NCBI GenBank assembly: GCA_016741995.1
Contig: JACVCO010000017.1
Span: 25,796-89,795, forward strand
Reading direction: 5' to 3'
From: Hydrogenophaga sp.
GTDB taxonomy: Bacteria > Pseudomonadota > Gammaproteobacteria > Burkholderiales > Burkholderiaceae_C
DNA: 64,000 nt
Made by a program: the position numbers and the translations under genes. Below are positions 1 to 9,267 of this stretch, piece by piece. The stretch's first letter is position 1, and every line of letters begins with the position of its first letter. Under the pieces are notes generated by a model. The model was not told where the DNA came from and made no database searches. It saw nothing but the letters and a program-made list of their open reading frames with translations.

Positions 1-1
1 T

Positions 2-505
2 TTGCCCGAAACGCTGCGTGGCAGCTTCCTGTTCGGCGACGCGTCGATCGAGAAGTACCGCCTGCTGGCCATGGCCGTGGGCCTGGCGGTGTTCGCCGCC
101 ATGGTGTGGACGCTCAACCGCACCAAGGTCGGCCTGCTGATCCGCGCTGGTGTGCAGGACCGCGAGATGGTCGAGTCGCTCGGCTACCGCATTCAGCGCC
201 TGTTCATCGGCGTGTTCGTGGCGGGCAGCGCGCTGGCCGGCCTGGGTGGCGTGATGTGGGGCCTGTACCAGCAGACCGTGCTGCCGCAGATGGGTGCGCA
301 GGTGAACGTGCTGATCTTCATCGTCATCATCATCGGCGGCCTGGGTTCCACGCTGGGTGCGCTGGTGGGTGCGCTGCTGGTGGGCCTGATGGCCAACTAC
401 ACCGGCTTCCTCATGCCCAAGGTCGCGCTGTTCTCCAACATCGCGCTCATGGTCGCCATCCTGTTGTGGCGGCCGCAGGGTGTGTACCCCGTGGCCAACC
501 GCTGA
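2..505 (+). CDS. livH: Branched-chain amino acid ABC transporter permease LivH, 3' part
   Basis: Inner-membrane permease of a high-affinity branched-chain amino acid (or amide/urea-like) ABC importer. Only the C-terminal 167 residues lie in the window; the gene runs off the left edge, so the start is not visible. Several hydrophobic helices are seen, with the LivH-type segments RAGVQDREMVESLGY (cytoplasmic loop that contacts the ATPase) and IGGLGSTLGALVGALLVGL near the end. It is followed after 12 bases by livM on the same strand. Substrate cannot be told from the permease alone. Confidence 0.9.
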   Translation: MPETLRGSFLFGDASIEKYRLLAMAVGLAVFAAMVWTLNRTKVGLLIRAGVQDREMVESLGYRIQRLFIGVFVAGSALAGLGGVMWGLYQQTVLPQMGAQVNVLIFIVIIIGGLGSTLGALVGALLVGLMANYTGFLMPKVALFSNIALMVAILLWRPQGVYPVANR

Positions 506-517
506 GGAGCGCAGAAC

Positions 518-1624
518 ATGTTGTCCCGTCTGCTCTCTCATGACTTGCCGCGCAGCCGTGTGCTCGGCGCGGTGCTGGTGCTGCTGGTGCTCGGCCTGGC
601 GTTCGCGCCCTTCCTCTTCCCGGGCGTGAAGGCGCTCAACGTGGCCGCCAAGGTGCTGATCTTCATCGCGCTGGTGGTCAGCTTCGACCTGCTGCTCGGC
701 TACACCGGCATCGTGAGCTTCGCGCACACCATGTTCTTCGGCATCGGCGCCTACGGCATCGCCATCTCGGCCACCGCGCTCGGCCCCACCTGGTGGGCGC
801 TGTTCGTGGGCGCGGTGGGGGCGCTGGTGCTCTCGTTGCTGCTGTCGCTGCTGATCGGCCTGTTCTCGCTGCGCGTGCGCGCCATCTTCTTCGCGATGAT
901 CACGCTCGCCGTGGCCTCGGCCTTCCTCACGCTGGCCTCGCAACTGAGCGACATCACCGGCGGCGAAGACGGCCTGACCTTCCGCCTGCCCGAGCTGCTC
1001 TCGCCCGGCTTCGCGCTGATGGAGGAGGACTTCGAAGGCCCGTTCGGCCCGGTGGCACTCAACGGCCGTTTCATCACCTACTACCTGCTGTTCGCTTCGG
1101 TGGTGGCGATGTTCCTGGTGATGCTGCGCATCGTGAACTCGCCCTTCGGCCGCGTGCTGCAGGCCATTCGCGAGAACGACTTCCGCGCCGAGGCGCTGGG
1201 CTACCGCACGGTGGTGTACCGCACGCTCTCCAACGTGATCGCGGCCTCGTTCGCCACGCTGGCGGGCTGCCTGCTTGCGCTCTGGCTGCGCTACAACGGG
1301 CCGGACACCTCGCTGTCCTTCGAGATCATGCTCGACATCCTGCTCATCGTCGTCATCGGCGGCATGGGCACGCTGTACGGCGCCATCATCGGGAGCGTGC
1401 TCTTCCTCGTCGCGCAGAGCTACCTGCAAGACTTGTTGCGCTGGCTCGGCAGCCTGGTCGAAGGCGTGCCGCTGCTGCCCGCGCTGCTCACGCCCGACCG
1501 CTGGCTGCTCTGGCTGGGTGTGCTGTTCGTGCTCTCGGTCTATCACTTCCCCACCGGCATCGTGGGCAAGCTGCGCGAGCGCACCGCGGTCAAGGCGCTG
1601 CAGGCGCAGAAGGAGTCCGCATGA
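518..1624 (+). CDS. livM: Branched-chain amino acid ABC transporter permease LivM
   Basis: Second permease of the LivHM type, 368 residues, which pairs with LivH in the membrane. About nine to ten hydrophobic segments are visible. The LivM hallmark segments are present: DLLLGYTGIVSFAHTMFFG near residue 60 and the loop AIRENDFRAEALGYRT near residue 220, followed by IGGMGTLYGAIIGS. The start ATG at 518 is preceded by GAGGAGCG. It overlaps the next gene by four bases (ATGA), so the hydrolase that follows is translationally coupled. The ATPase and binding-protein genes must lie to the left, outside the window. Confidence 0.92.
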   Translation: MLSRLLSHDLPRSRVLGAVLVLLVLGLAFAPFLFPGVKALNVAAKVLIFIALVVSFDLLLGYTGIVSFAHTMFFGIGAYGIAISATALGPTWWALFVGAVGALVLSLLLSLLIGLFSLRVRAIFFAMITLAVASAFLTLASQLSDITGGEDGLTFRLPELLSPGFALMEEDFEGPFGPVALNGRFITYYLLFASVVAMFLVMLRIVNSPFGRVLQAIRENDFRAEALGYRTVVYRTLSNVIAASFATLAGCLLALWLRYNGPDTSLSFEIMLDILLIVVIGGMGTLYGAIIGSVLFLVAQSYLQDLLRWLGSLVEGVPLLPALLTPDRWLLWLGVLFVLSVYHFPTGIVGKLRERTAVKALQAQKESA

Positions 1625-2484
1625 ACTTCGCCGCCGCCGAGCCACGCTCGCGCTACCTCACCTGCGAGGGCCGCGAGATCCACTTCATGGACTGGGTGCC
1701 CGCGCAGGCCAATGGCTCGGTGGTGGTGGCCTGGCACGGCCTGGCGCGCACCGGGCGCGACATGGACCCGCTGGCCGCGCACCTGTGCGCGCAAGGCTGG
1801 CGCGTGATCTGCCCCGACACCATCGGCCGTGGTCTGTCGCAATGGAGCCCGAAGCCCGAGGTGGAGTACTGCCTCGCTTTCTACGCGCGCATCGCGAAGT
1901 CGCTGGTCGACCAGCTCGGGCTCGAACGTTTCCACTGGGTGGGCACGTCCATGGGCGGGGCCATCGGCATGGTGTGCGCAGCCGGGCCGCTGCAGGGCCG
2001 CATCGAATGCCTGGTGCTCAACGACATCGGGCCGCAACTGGCCGCGCCCGCGGTGCAGCGCATCCGCAGCTACGCGGGCAAGCCCTCGGCGTTCGCCACC
2101 ATGGGTGAACTCGAGCAGTACTTCCGCACCGTTTACAAGCCCTATGGCTACCTGCCCGACGCGCAGTGGCGCCTGCTCACCGAAAGCTCGGCGCGCCGCC
2201 TGCCCGACGGCCGCGTGACGCCGCACTACGACCCGGCCATGGTGATGCAGTTCGAGCACCACCCGCAGGACTACGAGCTCTGGTCCACCTTCGACCGCAT
2301 CGACGTGCCCGTGTTGTGCCTGCGCGGCGCCGAGTCGGACCTGCTGCTGGCCGACACCGCCGAGGCCATGCGCGACCGCGGGCCGCGCGCGCTGGTGGTC
2401 ACCATCGCCGGTTGCGGGCACGCCCCCGCGCTCAACGTGCCCGACCAGCTGGAGCTGGTGCAGCGCTTCCTGGGCGGGCACTGA
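1621..2484 (+). CDS. Alpha/beta hydrolase
   Basis: A 287-residue alpha/beta-hydrolase-fold enzyme, probably a cytoplasmic esterase or amidase. The oxyanion-hole motif is WHGLART (around residue 38), the nucleophile elbow is GTSMGG (about residue 107) and the catalytic histidine is in GCGHAP near residue 268. No signal peptide. Its start overlaps the livM stop by four bases, so it is co-expressed with the transporter. It may act on the imported compound, but this is inference from position only. A hydrolase directly after LivHM is common in Burkholderiales. It is convergent with the next gene, with a 19-base gap. Confidence 0.85.
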   Translation: MNFAAAEPRSRYLTCEGREIHFMDWVPAQANGSVVVAWHGLARTGRDMDPLAAHLCAQGWRVICPDTIGRGLSQWSPKPEVEYCLAFYARIAKSLVDQLGLERFHWVGTSMGGAIGMVCAAGPLQGRIECLVLNDIGPQLAAPAVQRIRSYAGKPSAFATMGELEQYFRTVYKPYGYLPDAQWRLLTESSARRLPDGRVTPHYDPAMVMQFEHHPQDYELWSTFDRIDVPVLCLRGAESDLLLADTAEAMRDRGPRALVVTIAGCGHAPALNVPDQLELVQRFLGGH

Positions 2485-2503
2485 ACCCGGCCTTCATTGG
2501 TGT

Positions 2504-3922
2504 TCACGCCAGCGGCAGTTGCAGGCTGGCGCGCAGGCCGCGGCCGTGCTCGCCGTCGTCCAGTTGCAGCGTGCTGCCCAGCAGCTGCGCGTAGCGCGCC
2601 ACGATGGCCAACCCCAGGCCTGCGCCCACGCGCTCGCCCGGCGCACCCTGCGCCCAGCGCTTGACCAGTTCGCCGCGTGCCGCTTCGCTCAGGCCCGGGC
2701 CGTCGTCCACCACCGCGAGCTCGCAGCGCCCGGCCGCCGCATCCACGGTCAGTTCGATGGTCAGCGTGGGCCCGCCGTAGCGCAGGGCGTTGTCGATCAG
2801 GTTGTCCAGAATGCCCTCGATCAGCGCCGCGTTGGCGTGCACCTGGATGTCTTCCGTGCCGCCGTCGAGCCCGCGCGCGCCCAGGTCCACGCCTTGCGCG
2901 TCCGCCCGGTCCAGGTGGCGCAGCACGGCCTGGCCCACCAACGGGGCCAAGGCCAGGCGCTCGGTCTGCAGCGCCAACTCGGCCTCGTCGGCGCGCGCCA
3001 GGTCGAGCAACTGGTGCACCAGCCGGCCCGCGCGCCCGGCGCTTTCGGTGATCTGCTGCAACTGCTGGCGCGAGACCGCGGCCTCGGGGTGGGCGAGGCC
3101 GTAGTCGGCCAGCGCGCGGATGCGCGCCAGCGGCGTGCGCAGCTCGTGGGCCACGTTGCCCGCGAACTCGCGCTGCGCGTGCACGCTGCGGCCCAGGCGC
3201 TCGAACAGGCTGTTGACCGCGGTGCCCACCTGCTCGATCTCGTGCGTGGAGGGCGCGATCGCCACCGGCGTGAGGTCCTTGGCGTCGCGGTGCGCCAGCG
3301 CGGCCTGCAAGCGACCCAGCGGTGCCAGGTCGCGTTCGATGCTGCGCCAGATCGCGAAGGCGAGCAGGCTCAGCAGCAGCAGCAAGGGCAGGGCGCCATA
3401 GAGCAGCAACTGGCGCAGCAACTCGTTGCGCACGCGCGTGGTGTGGGCCATCACCACCTGGTATTCCTGCGCCTGCACCTCGTGGCGCAACACCACGGCG
3501 CGCACCACGCGGCCCTGGTACAGCGCGTTGCCGTAGCGAAAACTCTGGCCCGGCAGGGGCGCGCGCAGCGCCGGCATGTCGGCACCGGCCAGCAGCGAAC
3601 CGTCGGGGCGCAGCACCGCGAAGTGCACGGCCTCGGCCTGGTCGAACAGCGCGGCCTTGATTTCGCTGGGCGTGAGTTGCAGCGCCACCGAGCCGTCGGG
3701 CTGAGGCGCCAGGTAGGAGGCGATGGCGTAGGCGTCGTCGAGCAGTGCGCGGTCGAACGCGCGCTCGGTGAAATGGCTGGCCACGCCCAGCGTGGCCACG
3801 GTGCCGATCAACCAGGTCATGGCCAGCGGCAGCATCACGTGCCGCAGCATGCGCATGCGCAGCGAGGGCGCGGGCTCCAGCGTGCCGTTGGCGGTGCTGC
3901 CGTCGTCGGCCGGCGCGTTCAC
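2504..3922 (-). CDS. tctE: TctE-like sensor histidine kinase
   Basis: A 472-residue membrane sensor kinase. After a short cytoplasmic tail there is a membrane helix (residues ~22-42), a periplasmic domain of about 120 residues that resembles the two-component sensor kinase N-terminal domain of TctE, a second helix (LLLYGALPLLLLLSLLAFAI), a HAMP-like linker, the H-box NVAHELRTPLARIR, the N-box NLIDNALRYGG and G boxes DDGPGL and GLGLAIV. I chose the GTG start at 3922, which overlaps the regulator stop by four bases. It lies downstream of tctA and the tctD-like regulator on the same strand, so it probably senses a tri- or dicarboxylate and controls the tctBA transporter. Confidence 0.88.
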   Translation of the reverse strand: MNAPADDGSTANGTLEPAPSLRMRMLRHVMLPLAMTWLIGTVATLGVASHFTERAFDRALLDDAYAIASYLAPQPDGSVALQLTPSEIKAALFDQAEAVHFAVLRPDGSLLAGADMPALRAPLPGQSFRYGNALYQGRVVRAVVLRHEVQAQEYQVVMAHTTRVRNELLRQLLLYGALPLLLLLSLLAFAIWRSIERDLAPLGRLQAALAHRDAKDLTPVAIAPSTHEIEQVGTAVNSLFERLGRSVHAQREFAGNVAHELRTPLARIRALADYGLAHPEAAVSRQQLQQITESAGRAGRLVHQLLDLARADEAELALQTERLALAPLVGQAVLRHLDRADAQGVDLGARGLDGGTEDIQVHANAALIEGILDNLIDNALRYGGPTLTIELTVDAAAGRCELAVVDDGPGLSEAARGELVKRWAQGAPGERVGAGLGLAIVARYAQLLGSTLQLDDGEHGRGLRASLQLPLA

Positions 3923-4608
3923 GCCACGGGCTCCAGGCGGTAGCCGATGCCGCGCAGTGTGCGGATGGCGGTGCCGCTGCCCGCGAGCTTCTTGCGCAGG
4001 CGCGAGATGAAGGCCTCCAGCGCGTTGTCGCCCAGAGCTTCGTCGAAGCCCGACAGCTTGTCCGACAGCTCGCGCTTGCTGACCGCGCGCCCGGGCGGGC
4101 TCATGAGCTCCCACAGCACCTCGAACTCGCGCGCGGGCAGATCGAGCGGCGCATCGGCCACGCTGAACTGGCGGGCGCGCCGATCGAGCCGCAGTTCGCC
4201 GAGCTGCGCCATGTCGTCGCTGCCGATGGCGCGGCGCACCAGCGCGCGAAGGCGCGCCTCCACCTCGGCGAGATCGAAGGGTTTGCCCAGGTAGTCGTCC
4301 GCGCCGCTGTCGAGGCCGGCGATGCGCTCTTCGGTGCGGTTGCGCGCGGTGAGCACCAGCACCGGCGTGCGGTCGCCACGCGAACGCGCCTCGCGCAGCA
4401 CCGCGAGGCCGTTGCCCATGGGGCTGCCGCTGCGGGGCTGCAGCGGCAGGTTCAGGTCGAGCAGCACGGCGTCGAACGGCTGCACGCGCCACAGGTGCCC
4501 GGCCTCCTGCACGTTGGTGGCCAGGTCCACGCGGTGGCCCGCGTCCTCCAGGCTGCGCGCGATCACCTCACGCAGCACCGCATCGTCTTCGACCAGCAGG
4601 ATCCGCAT
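3919..4608 (-). CDS. tctD: TctD-like OmpR-family response regulator
   Basis: A 229-residue OmpR/PhoB-type regulator. The receiver begins MRILLVEDDAVL, the phospho-acceptor aspartate is in VLLDLNLPL (about residue 51), the switch threonine is in LVLTARN and the lysine in YLGKPFD. The C-terminal winged helix includes the recognition region DNALEAFISRLRKKL and ends GIGYRLEPVA. The reading frame is open further upstream, but the ATG at 4608 is where homology to the receiver starts. It is coupled to the kinase by a GTGA overlap and lies 35 bases downstream of tctA. Confidence 0.9.
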   Translation of the reverse strand: MRILLVEDDAVLREVIARSLEDAGHRVDLATNVQEAGHLWRVQPFDAVLLDLNLPLQPRSGSPMGNGLAVLREARSRGDRTPVLVLTARNRTEERIAGLDSGADDYLGKPFDLAEVEARLRALVRRAIGSDDMAQLGELRLDRRARQFSVADAPLDLPAREFEVLWELMSPPGRAVSKRELSDKLSGFDEALGDNALEAFISRLRKKLAGSGTAIRTLRGIGYRLEPVA

Positions 4609-4643
4609 GCAGCCAAGGCTAGCAGACGGCGCGGTGGCGAGGT

Positions 4644-6170
4644 TCAATCGGCCGCGGTTTCCAGGGTGTCGAGCCGCTGCTTGGCTTTCAGGTTGCTGCG
4701 CAGCGTGGACCAGAACGCCCAGACCAGCAGCGCCGCCGTCATGGCGAGCAGCGTGGCGCTGATGGGGCGCTGCAGGAACACCATCGGGTCGCCGCGCGAG
4801 ATCAGCATGGCGCGGCGCAGGTACTCCTCCATCAGCGGGCCGAGGATGTAGCCCAGCAGCAGCGGCGCGGGTTCGAACTTCAGCACCATCAGCAGGTAGC
4901 CCATGATGCCCAGCGCGGTGACGAGGTAGATGTCGAAGTTGTTGTTGTTGACGCTGTAAACCCCCAGCGCCACGAACACCAGGATGGCCGGGTACATCCA
5001 CGCGAAGGGAATGCGCAGCAGCGCCACCCACATGCCGATGGTGGGCAGGTTCAGGATCACCAGCATGATGTTGCCGATGCCGAAGCTCACCACCAGGCCC
5101 CAGAACAGCGCGGGCTGTTCGCTGATGAGCATGGGGCCGGGCTGGATGCCGTGGATGATCAGCGCGCCCAGCATCACGGCCATCACCGCGTCGCCCGGGA
5201 TGCCCAGCGACAGCGAGGGCACGAAGGCGGTCTGCGCCGCGGCGTTGTTGGCCGACTCGGGCGCGGTGATGCCTTCGATGGCGCCCTTGCCGAAGCGGCT
5301 CGGGTCGCGCGCCACCTTCTTCTCGATGGCGTAGGACATGAAGGACGCGATCGACGGGCCCACGCCCGGCAGCGCACCGAGGGCCGAGCCCAGCGCCGAG
5401 CCGCGCGCCATCGGCGCCACCGTGGCCTTGAACTCGCTCTTGGTGGGCACCATGGAGCGCAGCGTGATCTTCTCGATCTTGCGGTTGGCGTCGGCCGACT
5501 TGATGCAGCGCACCACCTCGGCGATGCCGAACAGGCCCATGGCCAGCGCCACCAGGTTGATGCCGTCGGTGAGCTCGGGCACGTCGAACGAGAAACGCGC
5601 CACGCCGCTGTTGATGTCGGTGCCGATCATGCCGAGCAGCAGGCCGAAGACCATCATGCTCAGGCCTTTCACGGCCGAACCCGCACTCACCGAGGAGGCG
5701 GCGACCAGGCCCAGCAGCATCATCGAGCAGAACTCCGCGGGGCCGAACTTGAGGCCCACCTCGGCGATCACGGGCGAGAACAGCGTGAGCAGCACCAGGC
5801 CCGACATTGCGCCCGCGAGCGAGGCGATGGTGGTGACGAACAGGGCCACACCGGCCTTGCCGTTGCGTGCCATCGGGTAGCCATCAAGGCAGGTCACGGC
5901 CGACGACGGCGTGCCCGGCAGGTTCAGCAGGATGGACGCGGTGGAGCCGCCGTATTGCGCGCCGTAGTACACGCCGGCCAGCATGATGATCGCCGCCGTC
6001 GGGGGGATGTGGTACGACAGCGGCAGCAGCAGCGAGATCGCCGCGAGCGCGCCGATGCCGGGCAGCACGCCGACCACGGTGCCGAGGAAGACACCGAGAA
6101 AGCAGTAGAGCAGGTTGATGGGTTCGAGCGCGACTTGCAGACCGAACCAGAGGTTGCCAAACAGTTCCAT
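4644..6170 (-). CDS. tctA: Tripartite tricarboxylate transporter large permease TctA
   Basis: A 508-residue inner-membrane permease of the tripartite tricarboxylate transporter family, with about 11-12 hydrophobic segments. Family hallmarks are the N-terminal GVLPGIGALAAISLLLPL, the GGSTASILLNLPGTPSS block near residue 75 and the second copy of the glycine-proline motif, GALPGVGPSIASFMSYAIEKK, near residue 265, followed by SLGIPGDAVMAVMLGALIIHG. It would work with TctB and a periplasmic TctC receptor. No tctC is adjacent; two stand-alone tctC genes occur near 34 and 48 kb. It starts 13 bases after the tctB stop. Confidence 0.95.
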   Translation of the reverse strand: MELFGNLWFGLQVALEPINLLYCFLGVFLGTVVGVLPGIGALAAISLLLPLSYHIPPTAAIIMLAGVYYGAQYGGSTASILLNLPGTPSSAVTCLDGYPMARNGKAGVALFVTTIASLAGAMSGLVLLTLFSPVIAEVGLKFGPAEFCSMMLLGLVAASSVSAGSAVKGLSMMVFGLLLGMIGTDINSGVARFSFDVPELTDGINLVALAMGLFGIAEVVRCIKSADANRKIEKITLRSMVPTKSEFKATVAPMARGSALGSALGALPGVGPSIASFMSYAIEKKVARDPSRFGKGAIEGITAPESANNAAAQTAFVPSLSLGIPGDAVMAVMLGALIIHGIQPGPMLISEQPALFWGLVVSFGIGNIMLVILNLPTIGMWVALLRIPFAWMYPAILVFVALGVYSVNNNNFDIYLVTALGIMGYLLMVLKFEPAPLLLGYILGPLMEEYLRRAMLISRGDPMVFLQRPISATLLAMTAALLVWAFWSTLRSNLKAKQRLDTLETAAD

Positions 6171-6183
6171 GGGGTGTGTCCGC

Positions 6184-6630
6184 TCAGGGGCTCCAGGGCC
6201 AGATCGGCAGGATCATCTGCAGACCGATGGGGAAGATGAGGGTGGTGAGCAAGGCCACGACGGCGCTCACCGTGAGCCGCGTGCGCCAGGCCATGGTGAT
6301 GGGGCACAGCGAGAGCAAGGCGGTGAGGAAAGACGCCAGCACCACACCGAGCAGGTGCAGCGTGAACGCGAAGAGCAGCAGGCTCAGCACGCACCAGACC
6401 AGGCTGCCCCATTCCACGGCGATGGCGGTGCCGCGCCGCCACCAGGCGGGCACGGCCACCAGCAGGCCCAGCACGGCGAGCGTCCAGCCCAGCACCACGG
6501 GGAAGTAGCCGGCGCCCATGCGGGCGGTGGTGCCGAAGTCGTATCGGCTGCCGTAGATGGCGAAAAACAGGCCGACGGCGGTCATCAGACCGCCGCCGAC
6601 GAGGTCGTGCATGTCTCTTCGGGTTGTCAT
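6184..6630 (-). CDS. tctB: Tripartite tricarboxylate transporter small permease TctB
   Basis: A 148-residue protein with four hydrophobic segments, matching the TctB small-membrane-subunit pattern in size and topology. An early helix is LVGGGLMTAVGLFFAIYGSRY and a glycine-rich helix follows at FPVVLGWTLAVLGLLVAVPAWW. I chose the ATG at 6630; a TTG six bases earlier is also in frame. It is the first gene of tctB-tctA-tctD-tctE, which puts the regulator genes downstream of the transporter genes on the same strand. Confidence 0.88.
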   Translation of the reverse strand: MTTRRDMHDLVGGGLMTAVGLFFAIYGSRYDFGTTARMGAGYFPVVLGWTLAVLGLLVAVPAWWRRGTAIAVEWGSLVWCVLSLLLFAFTLHLLGVVLASFLTALLSLCPITMAWRTRLTVSAVVALLTTLIFPIGLQMILPIWPWSP

Positions 6631-6750
6631 GGTCAAAGGGCGCCAGGCGCCGCTGTGGATGGGCTTGGCGCACAGGCGCCCCGGATGCCCCGCCGCGTGG
6701 CGGTGGGGGCGGGCGCAGCTTAGAAAGGCTTCCCTGACCGGAACCTGATC

Positions 6751-7842
6751 TCAGCGGCTGGCGCCGCGTGCGAGCGCGCGGGCCAGGCTTGCCTGCCGGC
6801 TCTGGGCGTCGGCAGGCTGGCGCGTGGGCCAGCCCTGCAGGTGCTGCTCGGCGATGTCGGCCAGCGCACGAATCCACTCGGGCCGGTCGTTCAGGCAGGG
6901 GACATAGCTGAAGCGCTCCCCACCAGCGCGCGTGAAGGCCTCGCGCGCTTCCATGTCGATCTCTTCCAGCGTCTCGATGCAGTCGCTCGTGAAGCCGGGG
7001 CAGATCAGGTCCACGCTCTTGAGCCCTTGCTGCGCCAGCGCCACCAGCGTGGGCTCGGTGTAGGGCTCCAGCCACTTGGCCTTGCCGAAGCGGCTCTGGA
7101 AGGTGACGAGGTATTGCTCCTCGCTCAAGCCGAGTTCCTGCGCGAGCAGGCGACCGGTCTTGAGGCATTCGCAGTGGTACGGGTCGCCCAGGTGCAGGGT
7201 GCGCTCGGGCACGCCGTGAAAGCTCATCACCAGTTTGTCGGCGCGGCCGTTGGCCTGCCAGTGCGCGCGCACCGAGCGCGCCAGCGCGCCGATATAGCCG
7301 GTGTCGTCGTGGTAGCGGTTGATGAAGCGCAGCTCGGGCACGTGGCGCTGGCGGGCCGACCAGGCGGCCACCGCGTCGTTCACGCTCGCGGTGGTGGTGC
7401 CGCTGTACTGCGGGTAGGCCGGCAACAGCAGCACGCGCGTGGCGCCTTCGGCCTTCACTTCGTCGAGCACGCTGGCGATGGACGGGTTGCCGTAGCGCAT
7501 GGCGTAGCGCACCGTGAGCGTGTGCCCGCGTTCGCCCAGGTGGCCCTGCAGCAGCTTCGCCTGCTTCTCCGTCCACACCTTCAGCGGCGAGCCTTCGGGT
7601 GTCCAGACGCTGGCGTACTTGGCGGCCGACTTGGCGGGCCGCACGCGCAGGATCACGCCATGCAGGATGGGCAGCCACAGCAGGCGCGGGATCTCCACCA
7701 CGCGCGGGTCGCTCAGAAACTCGGCCAGGTAGCGTCGCAGCGCGGGCGCGGTGGGCGCATCGGGGGTGCCCAGGTTGACCAGGATGAGCGCCGTGCGGGT
7801 GGCCTGGCCATGCGTGTGGGGCGGTTCCGGTGCGAAGGGCAT
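6751..7842 (-). CDS. hemH: Ferrochelatase HemH
   Basis: Inserts Fe2+ into protoporphyrin IX, the last step of protoheme synthesis, in the cytoplasm or at the membrane surface. The protein is 363 residues, a normal length. Signature stretches are TALILVNLGTPDAPTAPALRRYL at the N-terminus, the active-site histidine region VMSFHGVPERT near residue 210, CECLKTGRLLA, FQSRFGKAKWLEPYT and CPGFTSDCIETLEEIDMEARE with the acidic metal-site residues. It starts only 19 bases from the divergent HAD gene, so the two promoters must overlap. No tctB coupling is likely, as 120 bases separate them. Confidence 0.96.
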   Translation of the reverse strand: MPFAPEPPHTHGQATRTALILVNLGTPDAPTAPALRRYLAEFLSDPRVVEIPRLLWLPILHGVILRVRPAKSAAKYASVWTPEGSPLKVWTEKQAKLLQGHLGERGHTLTVRYAMRYGNPSIASVLDEVKAEGATRVLLLPAYPQYSGTTTASVNDAVAAWSARQRHVPELRFINRYHDDTGYIGALARSVRAHWQANGRADKLVMSFHGVPERTLHLGDPYHCECLKTGRLLAQELGLSEEQYLVTFQSRFGKAKWLEPYTEPTLVALAQQGLKSVDLICPGFTSDCIETLEEIDMEAREAFTRAGGERFSYVPCLNDRPEWIRALADIAEQHLQGWPTRQPADAQSRQASLARALARGASR

Positions 7843-7861
7843 GCGCTATTCTCCCGCAAGC

Positions 7862-8608
7862 ATGAATACCCCCTCGAGCCCGGGCCACGGGCCTGCCTCC
7901 CCCACGAACCGCCTGCTCGTCCCGGCGCGCATCAAGGCCATCAGCATCGACCTGGACGACACGCTGTGGCCGATCTGGCCCACCATCGAACGCGCCGAGG
8001 CCGTGCTGGCCGCCTGGTTGCATCAGCATGCGCCGGCCACCGCCGCGCTCTCGGGCAACCCCCAGGCGCTGCGCGAGGCGCGGCACTACCTGCAGATCAA
8101 GCGGCCCGATCTCTCCAACGACCTGAGCGCGCTGCGCCGCGAGTCGATCCGCTTCGTGCTGATCAAGGCCGGGGACGACCCCGCGCTCGCCGAGCCCGCG
8201 TTCGACGTGTTCTTTGCCGAACGCCAGCGCGTAGAGCTGTTCGATGACGCGCTGCCCGCACTCGAATGGCTGGCCGGGCGCTACCCGGTGGTGGCGGTGA
8301 CCAATGGCAACGCCGACGTGCACCGCGTGGGCCTGGGGCAGCACTTCCACGCCGCGTTCAGCGCGCGCGAGTTCGGTGTGGGCAAACCCGATGCGCGCAT
8401 CTTCCACGCCGCGGCCACCGCCGCGGGCGTGCGGCCTTCGGAGGTGCTGCACATCGGCGACGACGCGCAGCTGGATGCGCTGGGCGCGCTGGTGGCCGGG
8501 CTGCAGGCGGCCTGGCTCAACCGCAACGGCGATGCGTGGGAGCACGCGCCGCTGGAGCCGCACACCACCGTGCCCGACCTCATGACGCTCTGCAACGAAC
8601 TCGCATGA
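7862..8608 (+). CDS. HAD-superfamily hydrolase (HAD-IA, YigB-like)
   Basis: A 248-residue phosphatase-like protein of the HAD superfamily. Motif I is DLDDTLW near residue 28 (both catalytic aspartates present), motif II is AVTNGNAD, motif III lysine is in GVGKPDARIF and motif IV is HIGDDAQLD. The motif pattern and single helical cap resemble YigB-type FMN/pyrimidine phosphatases, but the substrate is not known. The ATG at 7862 was chosen because homology starts soon after; the frame is open upstream inside the hemH promoter. It overlaps the glutathione S-transferase start by four bases. Confidence 0.85.
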   Translation: MNTPSSPGHGPASPTNRLLVPARIKAISIDLDDTLWPIWPTIERAEAVLAAWLHQHAPATAALSGNPQALREARHYLQIKRPDLSNDLSALRRESIRFVLIKAGDDPALAEPAFDVFFAERQRVELFDDALPALEWLAGRYPVVAVTNGNADVHRVGLGQHFHAAFSAREFGVGKPDARIFHAAATAAGVRPSEVLHIGDDAQLDALGALVAGLQAAWLNRNGDAWEHAPLEPHTTVPDLMTLCNELA

Positions 8609-9267
8609 GCGCCGCGCCGGGCCTGACGATTCACGGCGTCGCGGCGTCGCGCGCGCTGCGCCCCTTGTGGGCCGCCACCGAACTCGGCCTTGCCTTCACC
8701 CACGTGCCCACGCCGTTCTCGGGCGGGGCCACGCGCACGCCCGAATTCCAGGCGCTCAACCCCAACGGCCACATCCCCGTGCTGATCGACGCGCGGCCCG
8801 AGGGCGAGGTGGTGGTGTGGGAGAGCATGGCCTGCGCGCTGTACCTGGCGCGCGTGCACGGCCGGGCCGATGGGGTGTCGATCGCCCCCGCCACGCCGCG
8901 CGAAGACGCCGAGGCCCTGCGCTGGAGCTTCTGGACCGTGACCGAATGCGAGGCCGATGCGCTCACGCTGCTGGCGCACCGCGTGGCCATGCCCGAAGCG
9001 CGGCGCAAGCCCGAACTGGCGGACGCCGCCGAGAAGCGGCTGGCCGTGCCCTTGCGCGTGATCGAAGCGCACCTGCAGCGCCAGCGCGACGCGGGCCAGG
9101 CGCACCTGGCTGCCGATCGCTTCACCGTGGCGGACCTGTGTGTGGCCAGCGTGCTGCAGTGGGCGCGGGCCTCGCGGCCACTGATGGCCGCCCACCCGCT
9201 GGTGCACGACTGGGTGGGCCGCTGCGTGGCGCGCCCGGCCTACCGCGCCGTCAAGCGCGAAGGCTGA
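8605..9267 (+). CDS. Glutathione S-transferase family protein
   Basis: A 220-residue soluble protein with a thioredoxin-like N-terminal half (GVAASRALRPLWAATELGL, then LNPNGHIPVLID with the cis-proline, and the glutathione-binding WESMACALYLAR) and an all-helical C-terminal half with FTVADLCVASVLQWA. The serine in AASRALR is at the usual catalytic position. Likely a detoxifying transferase or an atypical member; substrate unknown. It is coupled to the HAD gene by an ATGA overlap and ends directly against the convergent SH3 gene with no gap. Confidence 0.85.
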   Translation: MSAAPGLTIHGVAASRALRPLWAATELGLAFTHVPTPFSGGATRTPEFQALNPNGHIPVLIDARPEGEVVVWESMACALYLARVHGRADGVSIAPATPREDAEALRWSFWTVTECEADALTLLAHRVAMPEARRKPELADAAEKRLAVPLRVIEAHLQRQRDAGQAHLAADRFTVADLCVASVLQWARASRPLMAAHPLVHDWVGRCVARPAYRAVKREG

